Shown in pieces: positions 1-5,110 of a stretch of DNA of 5,264 bases (position 1 is its first letter; each line of letters begins with the position of its first letter). The translations under genes were made by a program, and so were the position numbers. This stretch comes from Actinomycetota bacterium. Its GTDB lineage: Bacteria > Actinomycetota > Thermoleophilia > Solirubrobacterales > Solirubrobacteraceae. Below the pieces are notes generated by a model. It was not told the DNA's origin and did not search any database. It saw only the letters and a program-made list of their open reading frames with translations. The DNA is taken from contig JAHWJE010000150.1 of assembly GCA_019348575.1 (NCBI GenBank), forward strand, positions 1 to 5,264. Reading direction: 5' to 3'.

Positions 1-106
1 TGGCGGAATTCCAGCCCCGACGGTGTCCGCTATCCGACAGCGCCCTCGCCGCCCGCCTGCCCAGCGCAACGACTGACAGACGCGCTGTCCGTCTTCTGAC
101 CGCGCG
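1..106. other. Upstream non-coding stretch, nothing recognised
   Basis: No gene end could be recognised here. One + frame is open from base 1 to a TGA at 97-99, but its translation is low-complexity Pro/Ser/Arg and resembles no family I know. A small inverted repeat, GACAG-ACGCG-CTGTC (75-89), lies 17 bases before the proposed start of the permease gene and could be a weak hairpin or operator half-sites. There is no convincing Shine-Dalgarno or -35/-10 pair before base 107. Confidence 0.4.
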
Positions 107-1243
107 GTGATCGCGCGGCGGGCTGCGGGTTACCCCGGCGTGGTGAGCCTCGCGCTTCCGTATCGCGTCGTCCTCTTCGCGGGCCTGCTGCTCGCGGTGT
201 GGACCCTGTTCTGGCAGCTGAGCGTCCTGCTGCTCGCGGTGCTTTTGACGGTCATCGTCGCGCTGCCGCTGACCGCGGTCACCGACTGGCTGCAGCGCCA
301 CCACGTCCCGCGCCCGGTCGGCGCGATCGGCACCGTCCTGCTCGCGCTCGCGGCGGTCGCGGCGTTCGGGTACCTGATCGCGCCGACGCTCGCGACGCAG
401 GCCGAGCGGGCGATCGCCGAGATCCCGACCGTCGTGCAGCGCGTCCGCGAGCAGCTCGGGCTCGCCGCGAACGCGGAGACGGCCCGCGCCGGCTTTGAGA
501 TCCAGGCCTTCGTCCAGAGCTACCTCGACGACCCGACGCGGCTCGCCGGACGCGTGCGCAACGTGCTGACGACGGCGCTGGCCTTCTTCGGGGGCATCCT
601 GCTCGTCCTCCTGACTGCGATCTACGCCGCGATCAACCCGCGGCCGCTCGTCGACGGGATGATTCGGCTCGTCCCGCCCGAGGGCAGGCGACACGCCGAG
701 CAGATCCTCTGCCGCCTGCGCGAGAGCTGGCTGGGCTGGCTGAAGGGGGCCGCCGTCGACATGCTCCTGACCGGCGCGCTGACCTACGCCGCGCTGAGCG
801 TGCTCGGCCTCGAGCACGCGCTGGTCTTCGCGCTGCTGACCGCGCTGCTGGAGGTCGTGCCGTACTTCGGGCCGATCCTCGCCGCGATCCCGCCCGTCCT
901 CTACGCGCTCACGCAGTCCGTCGAGCTTGCGCTCCTGACGCTCGCGGTCTACACGCTGATCCAGCAGATCGAGGGCAACGTGATCGTCCCGCTCGTGATG
1001 TCCAAGGCCGTGCAGCTGCACCCCGCGCTGCTCGCGATCGGCGTCGTCGTCATCGGCCAGCTGTTCGGGCTGATGGGCGTCCTTCTGGCGGTGCCGATCC
1101 TCACCGCGCTCGTCGTGCTCGTGCAGGAGCTCTGGATCCTGCCGCGCGAGGACTCCGCACGCGGTCAGCAGCGCCGGCGGGACGACAGCGCGCCGCCCGA
1201 CGACGCCACGCGCGGAGGCCTGTCGAGCGCGCTCACGCGATGA
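107..1243 (+). CDS. AI-2E family transporter (PF01594, formerly UPF0118)
   Basis: This 378-residue integral membrane protein belongs to the AI-2E/PerM/TqsA family. Members have been linked to autoinducer-2 or other small-molecule export and, in some cases, Na+/H+ antiport; the substrate here cannot be inferred. Visible in the sequence are a paired hydrophobic N-terminal segment (about residues 19-56), another at 71-92, a soluble stretch (about 93-150) with amphipathic helices, one helix near 153-175, and a hydrophobic C-terminal half from about 206 to 345. The family's conserved C-terminal block is clear: PYFGPIL at 252-258, QQIEGNVIVPLVMSKAV at 286-302, then LHPALLAIGVV and GLMGVLLAVP at 321-330. 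The last 33 residues are a charged cytoplasmic tail. Length is normal for the family. The start is uncertain: GTG at 107 lacks a Shine-Dalgarno, and in-frame GTG codons at 140 and 143 would also keep all helices. The gene converges on the ferritin-like operon and seems to be transcribed alone. Confidence 0.94.
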   Translation: MIARRAAGYPGVVSLALPYRVVLFAGLLLAVWTLFWQLSVLLLAVLLTVIVALPLTAVTDWLQRHHVPRPVGAIGTVLLALAAVAAFGYLIAPTLATQAERAIAEIPTVVQRVREQLGLAANAETARAGFEIQAFVQSYLDDPTRLAGRVRNVLTTALAFFGGILLVLLTAIYAAINPRPLVDGMIRLVPPEGRRHAEQILCRLRESWLGWLKGAAVDMLLTGALTYAALSVLGLEHALVFALLTALLEVVPYFGPILAAIPPVLYALTQSVELALLTLAVYTLIQQIEGNVIVPLVMSKAVQLHPALLAIGVVVIGQLFGLMGVLLAVPILTALVVLVQELWILPREDSARGQQRRRDDSAPPDDATRGGLSSALTR

Positions 1244-1486
1244 GGCGCCGCCTCTGCGGCACCGGATCTCGACGCCGGGCGGCTGTGGCCACCCCTCGTC
1301 CAGCCGGCGCGCCTGGTCGGCGCCGTGCTGGTGCGGGCGGCCGGCAACCGGCGCCGGGCAGCGATAGGCGATGCCGTCTTGCGCCGGATCGCCAACGACA
1401 CCTGCAGCGCGCTGCTCAGCCTGCTCACCGCCCGGCGCCTTCCCCGACACGCAGTGGGATGCGTCTGCTGACCGCGCGGGCGCTGC
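1244..1486. other. Convergent intergenic region with an in-frame open stretch
   Basis: This gap separates two convergent genes, so transcription terminators for both are expected. Immediately after the permease stop lies GG-C-GCCGC-CTCT-GCGGC-A-CC (1244-1263), a short stem with one mismatch and no T-run. A tight GCCGG-CAA-CCGGC stem sits at 1340-1352. The frame of the permease gene stays open after its stop until a TGA at 1469-1471 (75 sense codons), with about 85% of third positions G or C. It could be the remnant of a lost gene or chance openness in GC-rich DNA. No known family is recognised in it. Confidence 0.4.
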
Positions 1487-2269
1487 TCAGGACTTCAGGA
1501 ACGGCTTGACGATCGCGAGGACCTCCTGCTGGGTCAGCGGCTCGTCGAACGCCTCCGTCACCTGAACGGGGTTGACCGTCGAGACCTGTGGGACGTCGAC
1601 GCCGTACTTCTTGGTCTCGCCCATCCCCTGATACACCGGCTGGATGGCGGCGGGTGCTCCGGGCTGCGTTCTCGGGATCCAGCCCGAGAGCTCGCGCAGC
1701 CGCCGCACGCGCGCGGCGTGGCGCGCTTCGACCGAGTGGATCGTGAGCGCCGCGGTGAGCACGTCGGGCGCCTCGGCGAGGTTCGGCGCCTGGCCGCGGT
1801 AGGCGCGCTGGCCGGTGTCCTCGAAGGCCTGCGAGAGCAGCAGGAACTGCTCGTACTTCTCGAACGGCGCGAACTTCCCGCCCGCCGTGAAGTCCAGCTG
1901 CGGCGCCTCGCCTGCCTGGTCGCCGAGCTGCTCCCCGAGGAACTCGACGTGCTCGGACTCGTGCTTCTGGATCGTCTCGAAGATCTCGCGCGTCTCGTCG
2001 GGGATCAGCCCGTCGGCCTCCAGCGCCTGCTCGTAGAACGAGTTCTCCAGGTGCTCGAGCGTGAGCGCGAACTTCAGGACCTCGACGACCTGCTTCGGCA
2101 TCGCCCCGCCGTCCTGGGCGAAGGCCGCACGGGCGCTCGCCGCGAAGGCGACGGGAACCGAGACCGCGGCGGCCGCCAGACCGAAGCGACGCAGCGCGCC
2201 GCGCCGCGTCGCGATCTGCTCGGCGACGTCGGCGTCTACGGTGGAGAGGATCGGAGTGTCGTTGCTCAT
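1487..2269 (-). CDS. Tat-exported ferritin-like domain protein (PF13668-type), soluble paralogue
   Basis: This 260-residue protein has a twin-arginine type export signal and a ferritin-like four-helix bundle. The N-region is long (about 20 residues), followed by TRRGALRRFG (21-30), a hydrophobic Ala/Val core (31-48) and a likely AFA cleavage site after residue 51. Four helices carry a complete di-metal ligand set: E72 (in TLEHLENSFY), E104 and H107 (HESEH), E150 (AFEDTGQRAY), and E181 and H184 (VEARHA). The C-terminal region (about 195-260) is an extension ending in AFDEPLTQQEVLAIVKPFLKS-like sequence shared with the upstream paralogue. There is no cysteine, so it is not a lipoprotein. Related proteins are annotated as ferritin-like or desiccation-related; metal storage, peroxide consumption or oxygenase-like chemistry outside the membrane are possible, and the exact reaction is unknown. 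The ATG start is supported by AGGAG seven bases upstream. It is the second gene of a two-gene operon. Confidence 0.94.
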   Translation of the reverse strand: MSNDTPILSTVDADVAEQIATRRGALRRFGLAAAAVSVPVAFAASARAAFAQDGGAMPKQVVEVLKFALTLEHLENSFYEQALEADGLIPDETREIFETIQKHESEHVEFLGEQLGDQAGEAPQLDFTAGGKFAPFEKYEQFLLLSQAFEDTGQRAYRGQAPNLAEAPDVLTAALTIHSVEARHAARVRRLRELSGWIPRTQPGAPAAIQPVYQGMGETKKYGVDVPQVSTVNPVQVTEAFDEPLTQQEVLAIVKPFLKS

Positions 2270-2276
2270 TGCGAGG

Positions 2277-2281
2277 CTCCT
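2277..2281 (-). promoter_or_regulatory. Ribosome binding site overlapping upstream stop codon
   Basis: On the minus strand AGGAG lies seven bases before the ATG at 2269. Its first bases fall inside the TAG stop (2280-2282) of the upstream ferritin-like gene, so a ribosome finishing the first gene sits on the start site of the second. This arrangement suggests translational coupling and fixes the start of the downstream gene. Confidence 0.85.
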
Positions 2282-2963
2282 AGGCGTTGATGACGCGGAC
2301 GCTTGTCTTCAGGAACGGCGCCGCCGCTTCGAGCACCGCGGCCGGCTCCAAGGCGTCGTCGAACGCCTCAGGGGCGAACGACATCCCGGCCAGGTCGTTG
2401 ATCACGGAGGCGTGTCGCGCCTCGACCGCGACGATGTCGCCGGCGGCCATCAGCGGCACCGCGGCGTCCTTGCCCATCCGCGCGAGGTACTTCGCCGCGC
2501 CGTTGTAGGCGCCGACGCCGAGGTTCTCGAAGGTCGAGGCGACCTCGAGCACGTTCTCCTGATCGTCGAAGTCGATCTTCGAGAAGTTCACCTCCAGCGC
2601 TCCCACGGCGTCATCGCCCAGCACCTGCTTGAAGAACTCGCGATGCGCGATCTCGTGGCCCTTCAGCGCATCGATCACGCGGCCGTACTCGCTCTCCGTC
2701 GGCTTTGCCACCGTTTCGCGAGCCTGCGTGTAGAACGCTGCCTCGAGCTGCTCGAGCGCGTAGGCGTAGTTCAGAACGCCCGCGACCTGCGAGAAGTCGA
2801 GCGTCACATCGGCCTGCTCCTGCGTGGTGGCGGTCTCGCCGGCGGCGCCGTCGCCGTCGTCGTCGTCGCCGCATCCCGCGATCACGACTCCGGCAGCCGT
2901 CGCACCGCAGACCTGTAAGAACACGCGCCGCCGCAACGGCCGCGTCAGCGTGGGATCAGTCAT
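2280..2963 (-). CDS. Tat-exported ferritin-like lipoprotein (PF13668-type)
   Basis: This 227-residue protein is the first gene of the ferritin-like pair. The N-terminus has RRRVFLQ (11-17), matching the twin-arginine pattern, then a hydrophobic core ending in the lipobox IAGC with Cys31. A lipid-anchored extracytoplasmic protein is therefore expected. Directly after the cysteine comes an acidic linker (GDDDDGDG, 32-39). The ferritin-like bundle follows with a full ligand set: E71 (ALEQLEAAFY), E104 and H107 (GHEIAHREFF), E146 (TFENLGVGAY), and E181 and H184 (VEARHA). The C-terminus (AFDDALEPAAVL...PFLKT) mirrors that of the downstream paralogue, so the two probably arose by duplication. The frame is open much further upstream (to 3410 from a GTG), but ATG 2963 is chosen because it has a strong Shine-Dalgarno and puts the Tat motif at the right distance from the N-terminus. 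The likely role is membrane-attached metal or peroxide handling; the precise activity cannot be told. Confidence 0.94.
   Translation of the reverse strand: MTDPTLTRPLRRRVFLQVCGATAAGVVIAGCGDDDDGDGAAGETATTQEQADVTLDFSQVAGVLNYAYALEQLEAAFYTQARETVAKPTESEYGRVIDALKGHEIAHREFFKQVLGDDAVGALEVNFSKIDFDDQENVLEVASTFENLGVGAYNGAAKYLARMGKDAAVPLMAAGDIVAVEARHASVINDLAGMSFAPEAFDDALEPAAVLEAAAPFLKTSVRVINA
2856..2867. repeat. GTC/GAC trinucleotide run encoding an Asp linker
   Basis: Four consecutive GTC triplets on the + strand (GAC, Asp, on the coding minus strand), flanked by GCC GTC and GCC, encode the acidic linker just after the lipid-attachment cysteine of the ferritin-like lipoprotein. Such a run can change length by slippage in steps of one Asp without breaking the frame. 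It also explains the long poly-arginine or poly-serine artefacts in the other frames. Confidence 0.7.
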
Positions 2964-2969
2964 CGCGAT

Positions 2970-2979
2970 TCCTTCCTCC
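2970..2979 (-). promoter_or_regulatory. Ribosome binding site deciding the lipoprotein start
   Basis: The minus strand reads GGAGGAAGGA here. The AAGGA part is six bases and the GGAGG part eleven bases before ATG 2963. This purine-rich element is the main reason to start the ferritin-like lipoprotein at 2963 rather than at the distant upstream GTG (3410) in the same frame. Confidence 0.85.
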
Positions 2980-2982
2980 GGT

Positions 2983-3006
2983 TGGTGAGCACTGCTGCCC
3001 TCACCA
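2983..3006. promoter_or_regulatory. Inverted repeat in the leader of the ferritin-like operon
   Basis: TGGTGAG (2983-2989) and CTCACCA (3000-3006) form a perfect 7-bp inverted repeat with a 10-base spacer, starting 20 bases upstream of the lipoprotein start codon. It could be a repressor operator or an mRNA leader hairpin next to the ribosome binding site. No known regulator motif is recognised and no -10/-35 pair could be assigned, so the function is conjecture. Confidence 0.35.
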
Positions 3007-3233
3007 CTACCGCCCCGAGTGCCGGCTCGCGCCTCGCACTGTCCGCGCGCTGACCGGCGAGGAGCAAACGTGGCGCGGCGGCGCCCTGCGGAGCCGCGAG
3101 GCAAGCGTGCGTGCGAAGCCCTCAGTGCTCGCTGCCGTCGAGTCGCCCGTCGTCGGTCTCGGCCCGCGATCGCCGCCAGTAGCCATACGAAGGCTGGGGA
3201 CGACGAGCAGGAGGATGACGATCCCGACCGCCT

Positions 3234-3335
3234 GAACATCGCCTCGACGAAGAACGAGAACCCCTCCAGCGCGAAGCCCAGCCCGAACACGTCGCCGAAG
3301 GCGCCCATGAAGCCCGGCCACAACATCAGCTCCAG
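3234..3335 (-). pseudogene. cydA: Relic of cytochrome bd ubiquinol oxidase subunit I
   Basis: The minus frame encodes about 34 residues beginning LELMLWPGFMGAF and continuing GDVFGLGFALEGFSFFVEA, ending at MF. This matches the segment of the cytochrome bd subunit I family that runs from the end of transmembrane helix II through helix III, with the GD-[IV]-FG motif and the two conserved helix III glutamates (equivalent to the E99/E107 pair in E. coli CydA, from memory; the spacing here is one residue shorter). Intact proteins of this family are about 450-500 residues. Neither the N-terminal quinol oxidase helices with their heme histidine nor the expected following segment (an aromatic run ending in GWDR) occurs in any frame nearby. 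The homology stops abruptly at 3234, which suggests a deletion rather than a single frameshift. The frame is fused downstream to the ferritin-like lipoprotein frame, but that is very likely untranslated. Recognition is by eye. Confidence 0.65.
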
Positions 3336-3630
3336 GCGGCCCGTCGACCGCGACTGCCGTGCTTCAGCAGCCGGGCGCCGGGGCGCTTTCACGCGGTGCC
3401 CGCTCGACACGGGTCGCGCCGCAGCGAGGTGATGAGCTTCTCAGAACCGAGCGGCGTGGGGCCCGCGTCGTCGGGGGCAGCCCACGAATCGACCCGCGAG
3501 CAGCGGCGCCACGGCTCGATGAACCGCGGCGCCGACGTGGGGGTTCAGCGCGACCGGGCGCGCAGCCCGAGCTCTGGGGCAGTTGGATCGCGGTGAGAGT
3601 CGGCCGTCTTCTGCGTCGGCTCCTACTTCG

Positions 3631-4098
3631 TCACGGGCGGTTGCCGGCGGGCGAGATGAGCGCCGCGAGCAGACCGACGGCGGCGATCGCGGCGTGGAGG
3701 AGGTTGTCGGCGGTGTTGACGGGGATGATTCCCAGGACGTCGTTGCCGTCGAGGAAGCCGATCACCGTGACGCCGACGTACACCAACGCGAACGTGAGCG
3801 CGACTATCTTGGCCAGCGCGCGTGACGCAGCCGCGAGGAGCAAGACGAGGCCGCTCGCGAGGTGCACGATGTTGTGCCAGCCGTTGACCTCGAGGCCGAG
3901 GAACAGGTCGCCGTTGATGAGCTCGCCGTCGTTGAGGTCCAGACCCAGCGCCGCCTCGCCAAAGCTCGAGTTGACGAGGAAGCCGAGCGCGCCGGCGGCG
4001 AGCAGCGCGAGCCCGACGAGCAGGCAATACCACTGCGCTGGCGTCCGCGACTTGTCGAGACGGGCGCTGCGCGCGCCCGAGATCGAATTTGTGGCCAT
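3631..4098 (-). CDS. DUF4383 domain membrane protein (PF14325)
   Basis: This 155-residue integral membrane protein has four predicted helices (about 23-43, 75-93, 96-116 and 132-149). The family hallmarks are present: RTPAQ before helix 1 (18-22), NGWHNIVHLASG (72-83) at the start of helix 2, and IPVNTADNLLH (125-135) leading into helix 4. The paired histidines of WHNIVH and the DNxLH histidine sit near membrane boundaries and could bind a metal or heme, but that is inference; the family has no established biochemical role. Length is typical. The ATG start is well supported by AGGAGGAG on the minus strand (4104-4111), with its AGGAGG core seven bases before the start. It is transcribed divergently from the PRC-barrel/DUF2382 gene across a 231-base shared upstream region, so co-regulation is possible. 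Confidence 0.93.
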   Translation of the reverse strand: MATNSISGARSARLDKSRTPAQWYCLLVGLALLAAGALGFLVNSSFGEAALGLDLNDGELINGDLFLGLEVNGWHNIVHLASGLVLLLAAASRALAKIVALTFALVYVGVTVIGFLDGNDVLGIIPVNTADNLLHAAIAAVGLLAALISPAGNRP

Positions 4099-4161
4099 GG
4101 GAGCTCCTCCTGTGTCGTGGGACGGACGCGAGAGATGTTTCCGCTTCTCGCGGGCCTAACC

Positions 4162-4200
4162 AGCGGCGGTCCGCCCGCTTACGACCAGCGGGCGGCCGCT
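4162..4200. promoter_or_regulatory. Long inverted repeat in the divergent promoter region
   Basis: CCGCCCGCT (4171-4179) and AGCGGGCGG (4187-4195) form a perfect 9-bp stem around a 7-base loop TACGACC. AGCGG (4162-4166) and CCGCT (4196-4200) extend it by five pairs beyond a 4-base bulge (CGGT). With 14 pairs it is stronger than the background of GC-rich DNA. No T-run follows on either strand, so a classical intrinsic terminator is unlikely. An operator shared by the two divergent genes, or an insulator hairpin, is more plausible. Confidence 0.5.
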
Positions 4201-4315
4201 GTCCGCGACAAGACAGGCCCGGCGGCGCGCACGGGTCGTCGGCGTCATGCGGGCGACAGCCGCGCGATGGGCGTGTGGCTGTCAGGAGATACGGGTCGTG
4301 TACTGCGAGCAGCCG

Positions 4316-4322
4316 AGAGGAG
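4316..4322 (+). promoter_or_regulatory. Ribosome binding site supporting a TTG start
   Basis: AGAGGAG ends seven bases before TTG at 4330. No ATG or GTG with comparable spacing occurs in the frame nearby, so this site decides the start of the PRC-barrel/DUF2382 protein. Confidence 0.8.
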
Positions 4323-4329
4323 CGTCACG

Positions 4330-5067
4330 TTGACGACCGTTGAGGAAGTACGCGATTGGCAGGGCCGGGAGCTCTACGGCGAGGGCCAGGAGAAGATCGG
4401 CGAGATCACAGACATCTATCTCGATGATGCGACGGGCGAGCCCGAGTGGCTGGCGGTGAAGACGGGGCTGTTCGGGATGAAGAGCTCGTTTGTGCCGCTC
4501 GCCGGCGCGGCGCGGATGGAGGATCACGTGATGGTGCCCTACAGCAAGGACACGGTGAAGGATGCGCCCAACGTCGACGCCGACGGCGAGCTCGATCCCG
4601 AGCAGGAGCGTCGGCTGTATGAGCACTACGAGATGCAGTGGGGGACGTTTGACGAGGAGGCCCCGGTCGGGCACGACACGTCGGGTCCGAACACCGATTC
4701 GGCGATGACGCGCTCTGAGGAGGAGATCGCCGTCGGCACGCGTCAGCGCGAGGCGGGGCGGGCGCGGCTGCGCAAGTACGTCGTGACCGAGGAGGTCCAG
4801 CAGCGCGTTCCGGTCGCGCGCGAGGAGGTCCGCGTCGAGCGTGAGCCGATCACCGACGCCAACGTCGACGAGGCGCTCGAGGGCCCGGCCCTGGACGAGG
4901 AGGAGCACGAGGTGACGCTCCACGAAGAGGAGCCGGTCGTCGAGAAGCGCGTCGTTCCCAAGGAGCGCGTCCGGCTCGAGAAGGAACGCGAGGTCGACGA
5001 AGAGACCGTCGAAGGCGAGCTGCGCAAGGAGCAGATCGAAGCCGAAGGCGACATCAGCCGCCGGTAG
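4330..5067 (+). CDS. PRC-barrel and DUF2382 (YsnF/AvaK-type) domain protein
   Basis: This 245-residue, highly charged cytoplasmic protein has no signal peptide or membrane segment. Residues 5-75 form a PRC-barrel: VRDWQGRELYG, EKIGEITDIYLDD (21-33), then GEPEWLAVKTGLFGMKSSFVPL, the usual beta-strand pattern. A linker (about 76-127) with an EQERRLYEHY motif follows. Residues about 128-240 match DUF2382 (PF09557), seen in the B. subtilis stress protein YsnF and cyanobacterial AvaK. It consists of two similar Glu/Arg/Val-rich halves: LRKYVVTEEVQQRVPVAREE and, later, VEKRVVPKERVRLEKE, ending in EETVEGELRKEQIEAEGD. PRC-barrels often mediate RNA or protein binding; DUF2382 function is unknown but it is commonly stress-induced. 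The TTG start is chosen because AGAGGAG lies seven bases upstream and the barrel begins immediately after. The frame itself is open much further upstream, over the DUF4383 gene on the other strand, which is a shadow. Confidence 0.92.
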   Translation: MTTVEEVRDWQGRELYGEGQEKIGEITDIYLDDATGEPEWLAVKTGLFGMKSSFVPLAGAARMEDHVMVPYSKDTVKDAPNVDADGELDPEQERRLYEHYEMQWGTFDEEAPVGHDTSGPNTDSAMTRSEEEIAVGTRQREAGRARLRKYVVTEEVQQRVPVAREEVRVEREPITDANVDEALEGPALDEEEHEVTLHEEEPVVEKRVVPKERVRLEKEREVDEETVEGELRKEQIEAEGDISRR

Positions 5068-5089
5068 CCTCGGTCGCCGGCATCACGCT

Positions 5090-5106
5090 CTCTCACCGGG
5101 TGAGAG
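5090..5106 (+). terminator. Candidate terminator hairpin after the PRC-barrel gene
   Basis: CTCTCACC-G-GGTGAGAG is a perfect 8-bp inverted repeat starting 23 bases after the stop codon; as RNA it would fold as a 7-bp stem with a CGG loop. No T-run follows, as is common in high-GC actinobacteria, so a terminator is the likely but unproven reading. Confidence 0.5.
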
Positions 5107-5110
5107 GCAG

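Larger units (their letters stand above)
2964..3630. other. 667-base gap with gene relics, no intact gene
   Basis: No complete gene with a start, ribosome site and recognisable product is present. Bases 2964-3006 are the leader of the ferritin-like operon. Minus-strand 3234-3335 is a cytochrome bd subunit I relic. Right after it, in another minus frame, a hydrophobic stretch (AVGIVILLLVVPSL, about 3190-3231) leads into a hydrophilic tail ending at a TAG (3007-3009). Minus-strand 3544-3389 is another open stretch with about 88% G/C at third positions but no ATG, GTG or TTG start. The rest is unassigned. The stop of the DUF4383 gene at 3631 bounds the region, and no clear terminator for it was seen. 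Confidence 0.6.
4099..4329. promoter_or_regulatory. Divergent intergenic region between DUF4383 and PRC-barrel genes
   Basis: This stretch must carry promoters for both flanking genes, but no -35/-10 pair could be named with confidence. Its main visible element is a large hairpin at 4162-4200. An in-frame ATG at 4267 could extend the PRC-barrel protein by 21 residues, but it lacks a ribosome site and the added sequence is unlike the family. Confidence 0.5.

Noticed and set aside
1404..1415. 12-base palindrome GCAGCGCGCTGC
   Set aside because: Short and made only of GC-rich alternation; expected by chance here.
2611..2874. Poly-arginine protein on the minus strand and a similar Arg-rich run on the + strand
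   Set aside because: Both are out-of-frame readings of the GAC/GTC repeat that encodes the Asp linker.
1718..2918. Long + strand open frames opposite the ferritin-like genes
   Set aside because: They mirror the codon pattern of the minus-strand genes, are Arg/Leu/Glu-rich without domains, and lack convincing starts; typical antisense shadows in GC-rich DNA.
2964..3410. N-terminal extension of the ferritin-like lipoprotein to a GTG at 3410 (376 residues), fusing it to the CydA-like segment
   Set aside because: The ATG at 2963 has a strong Shine-Dalgarno and places the Tat motif and lipobox correctly; the region between the CydA-like piece and the ATG is low-complexity Ser/Arg without recognisable domains.
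3862..4329. Long + frame upstream of the PRC-barrel gene, over the DUF4383 gene
   Set aside because: The translation resembles no family, overlaps a well-supported minus-strand gene, and TTG 4330 has a good ribosome site right before the PRC-barrel.
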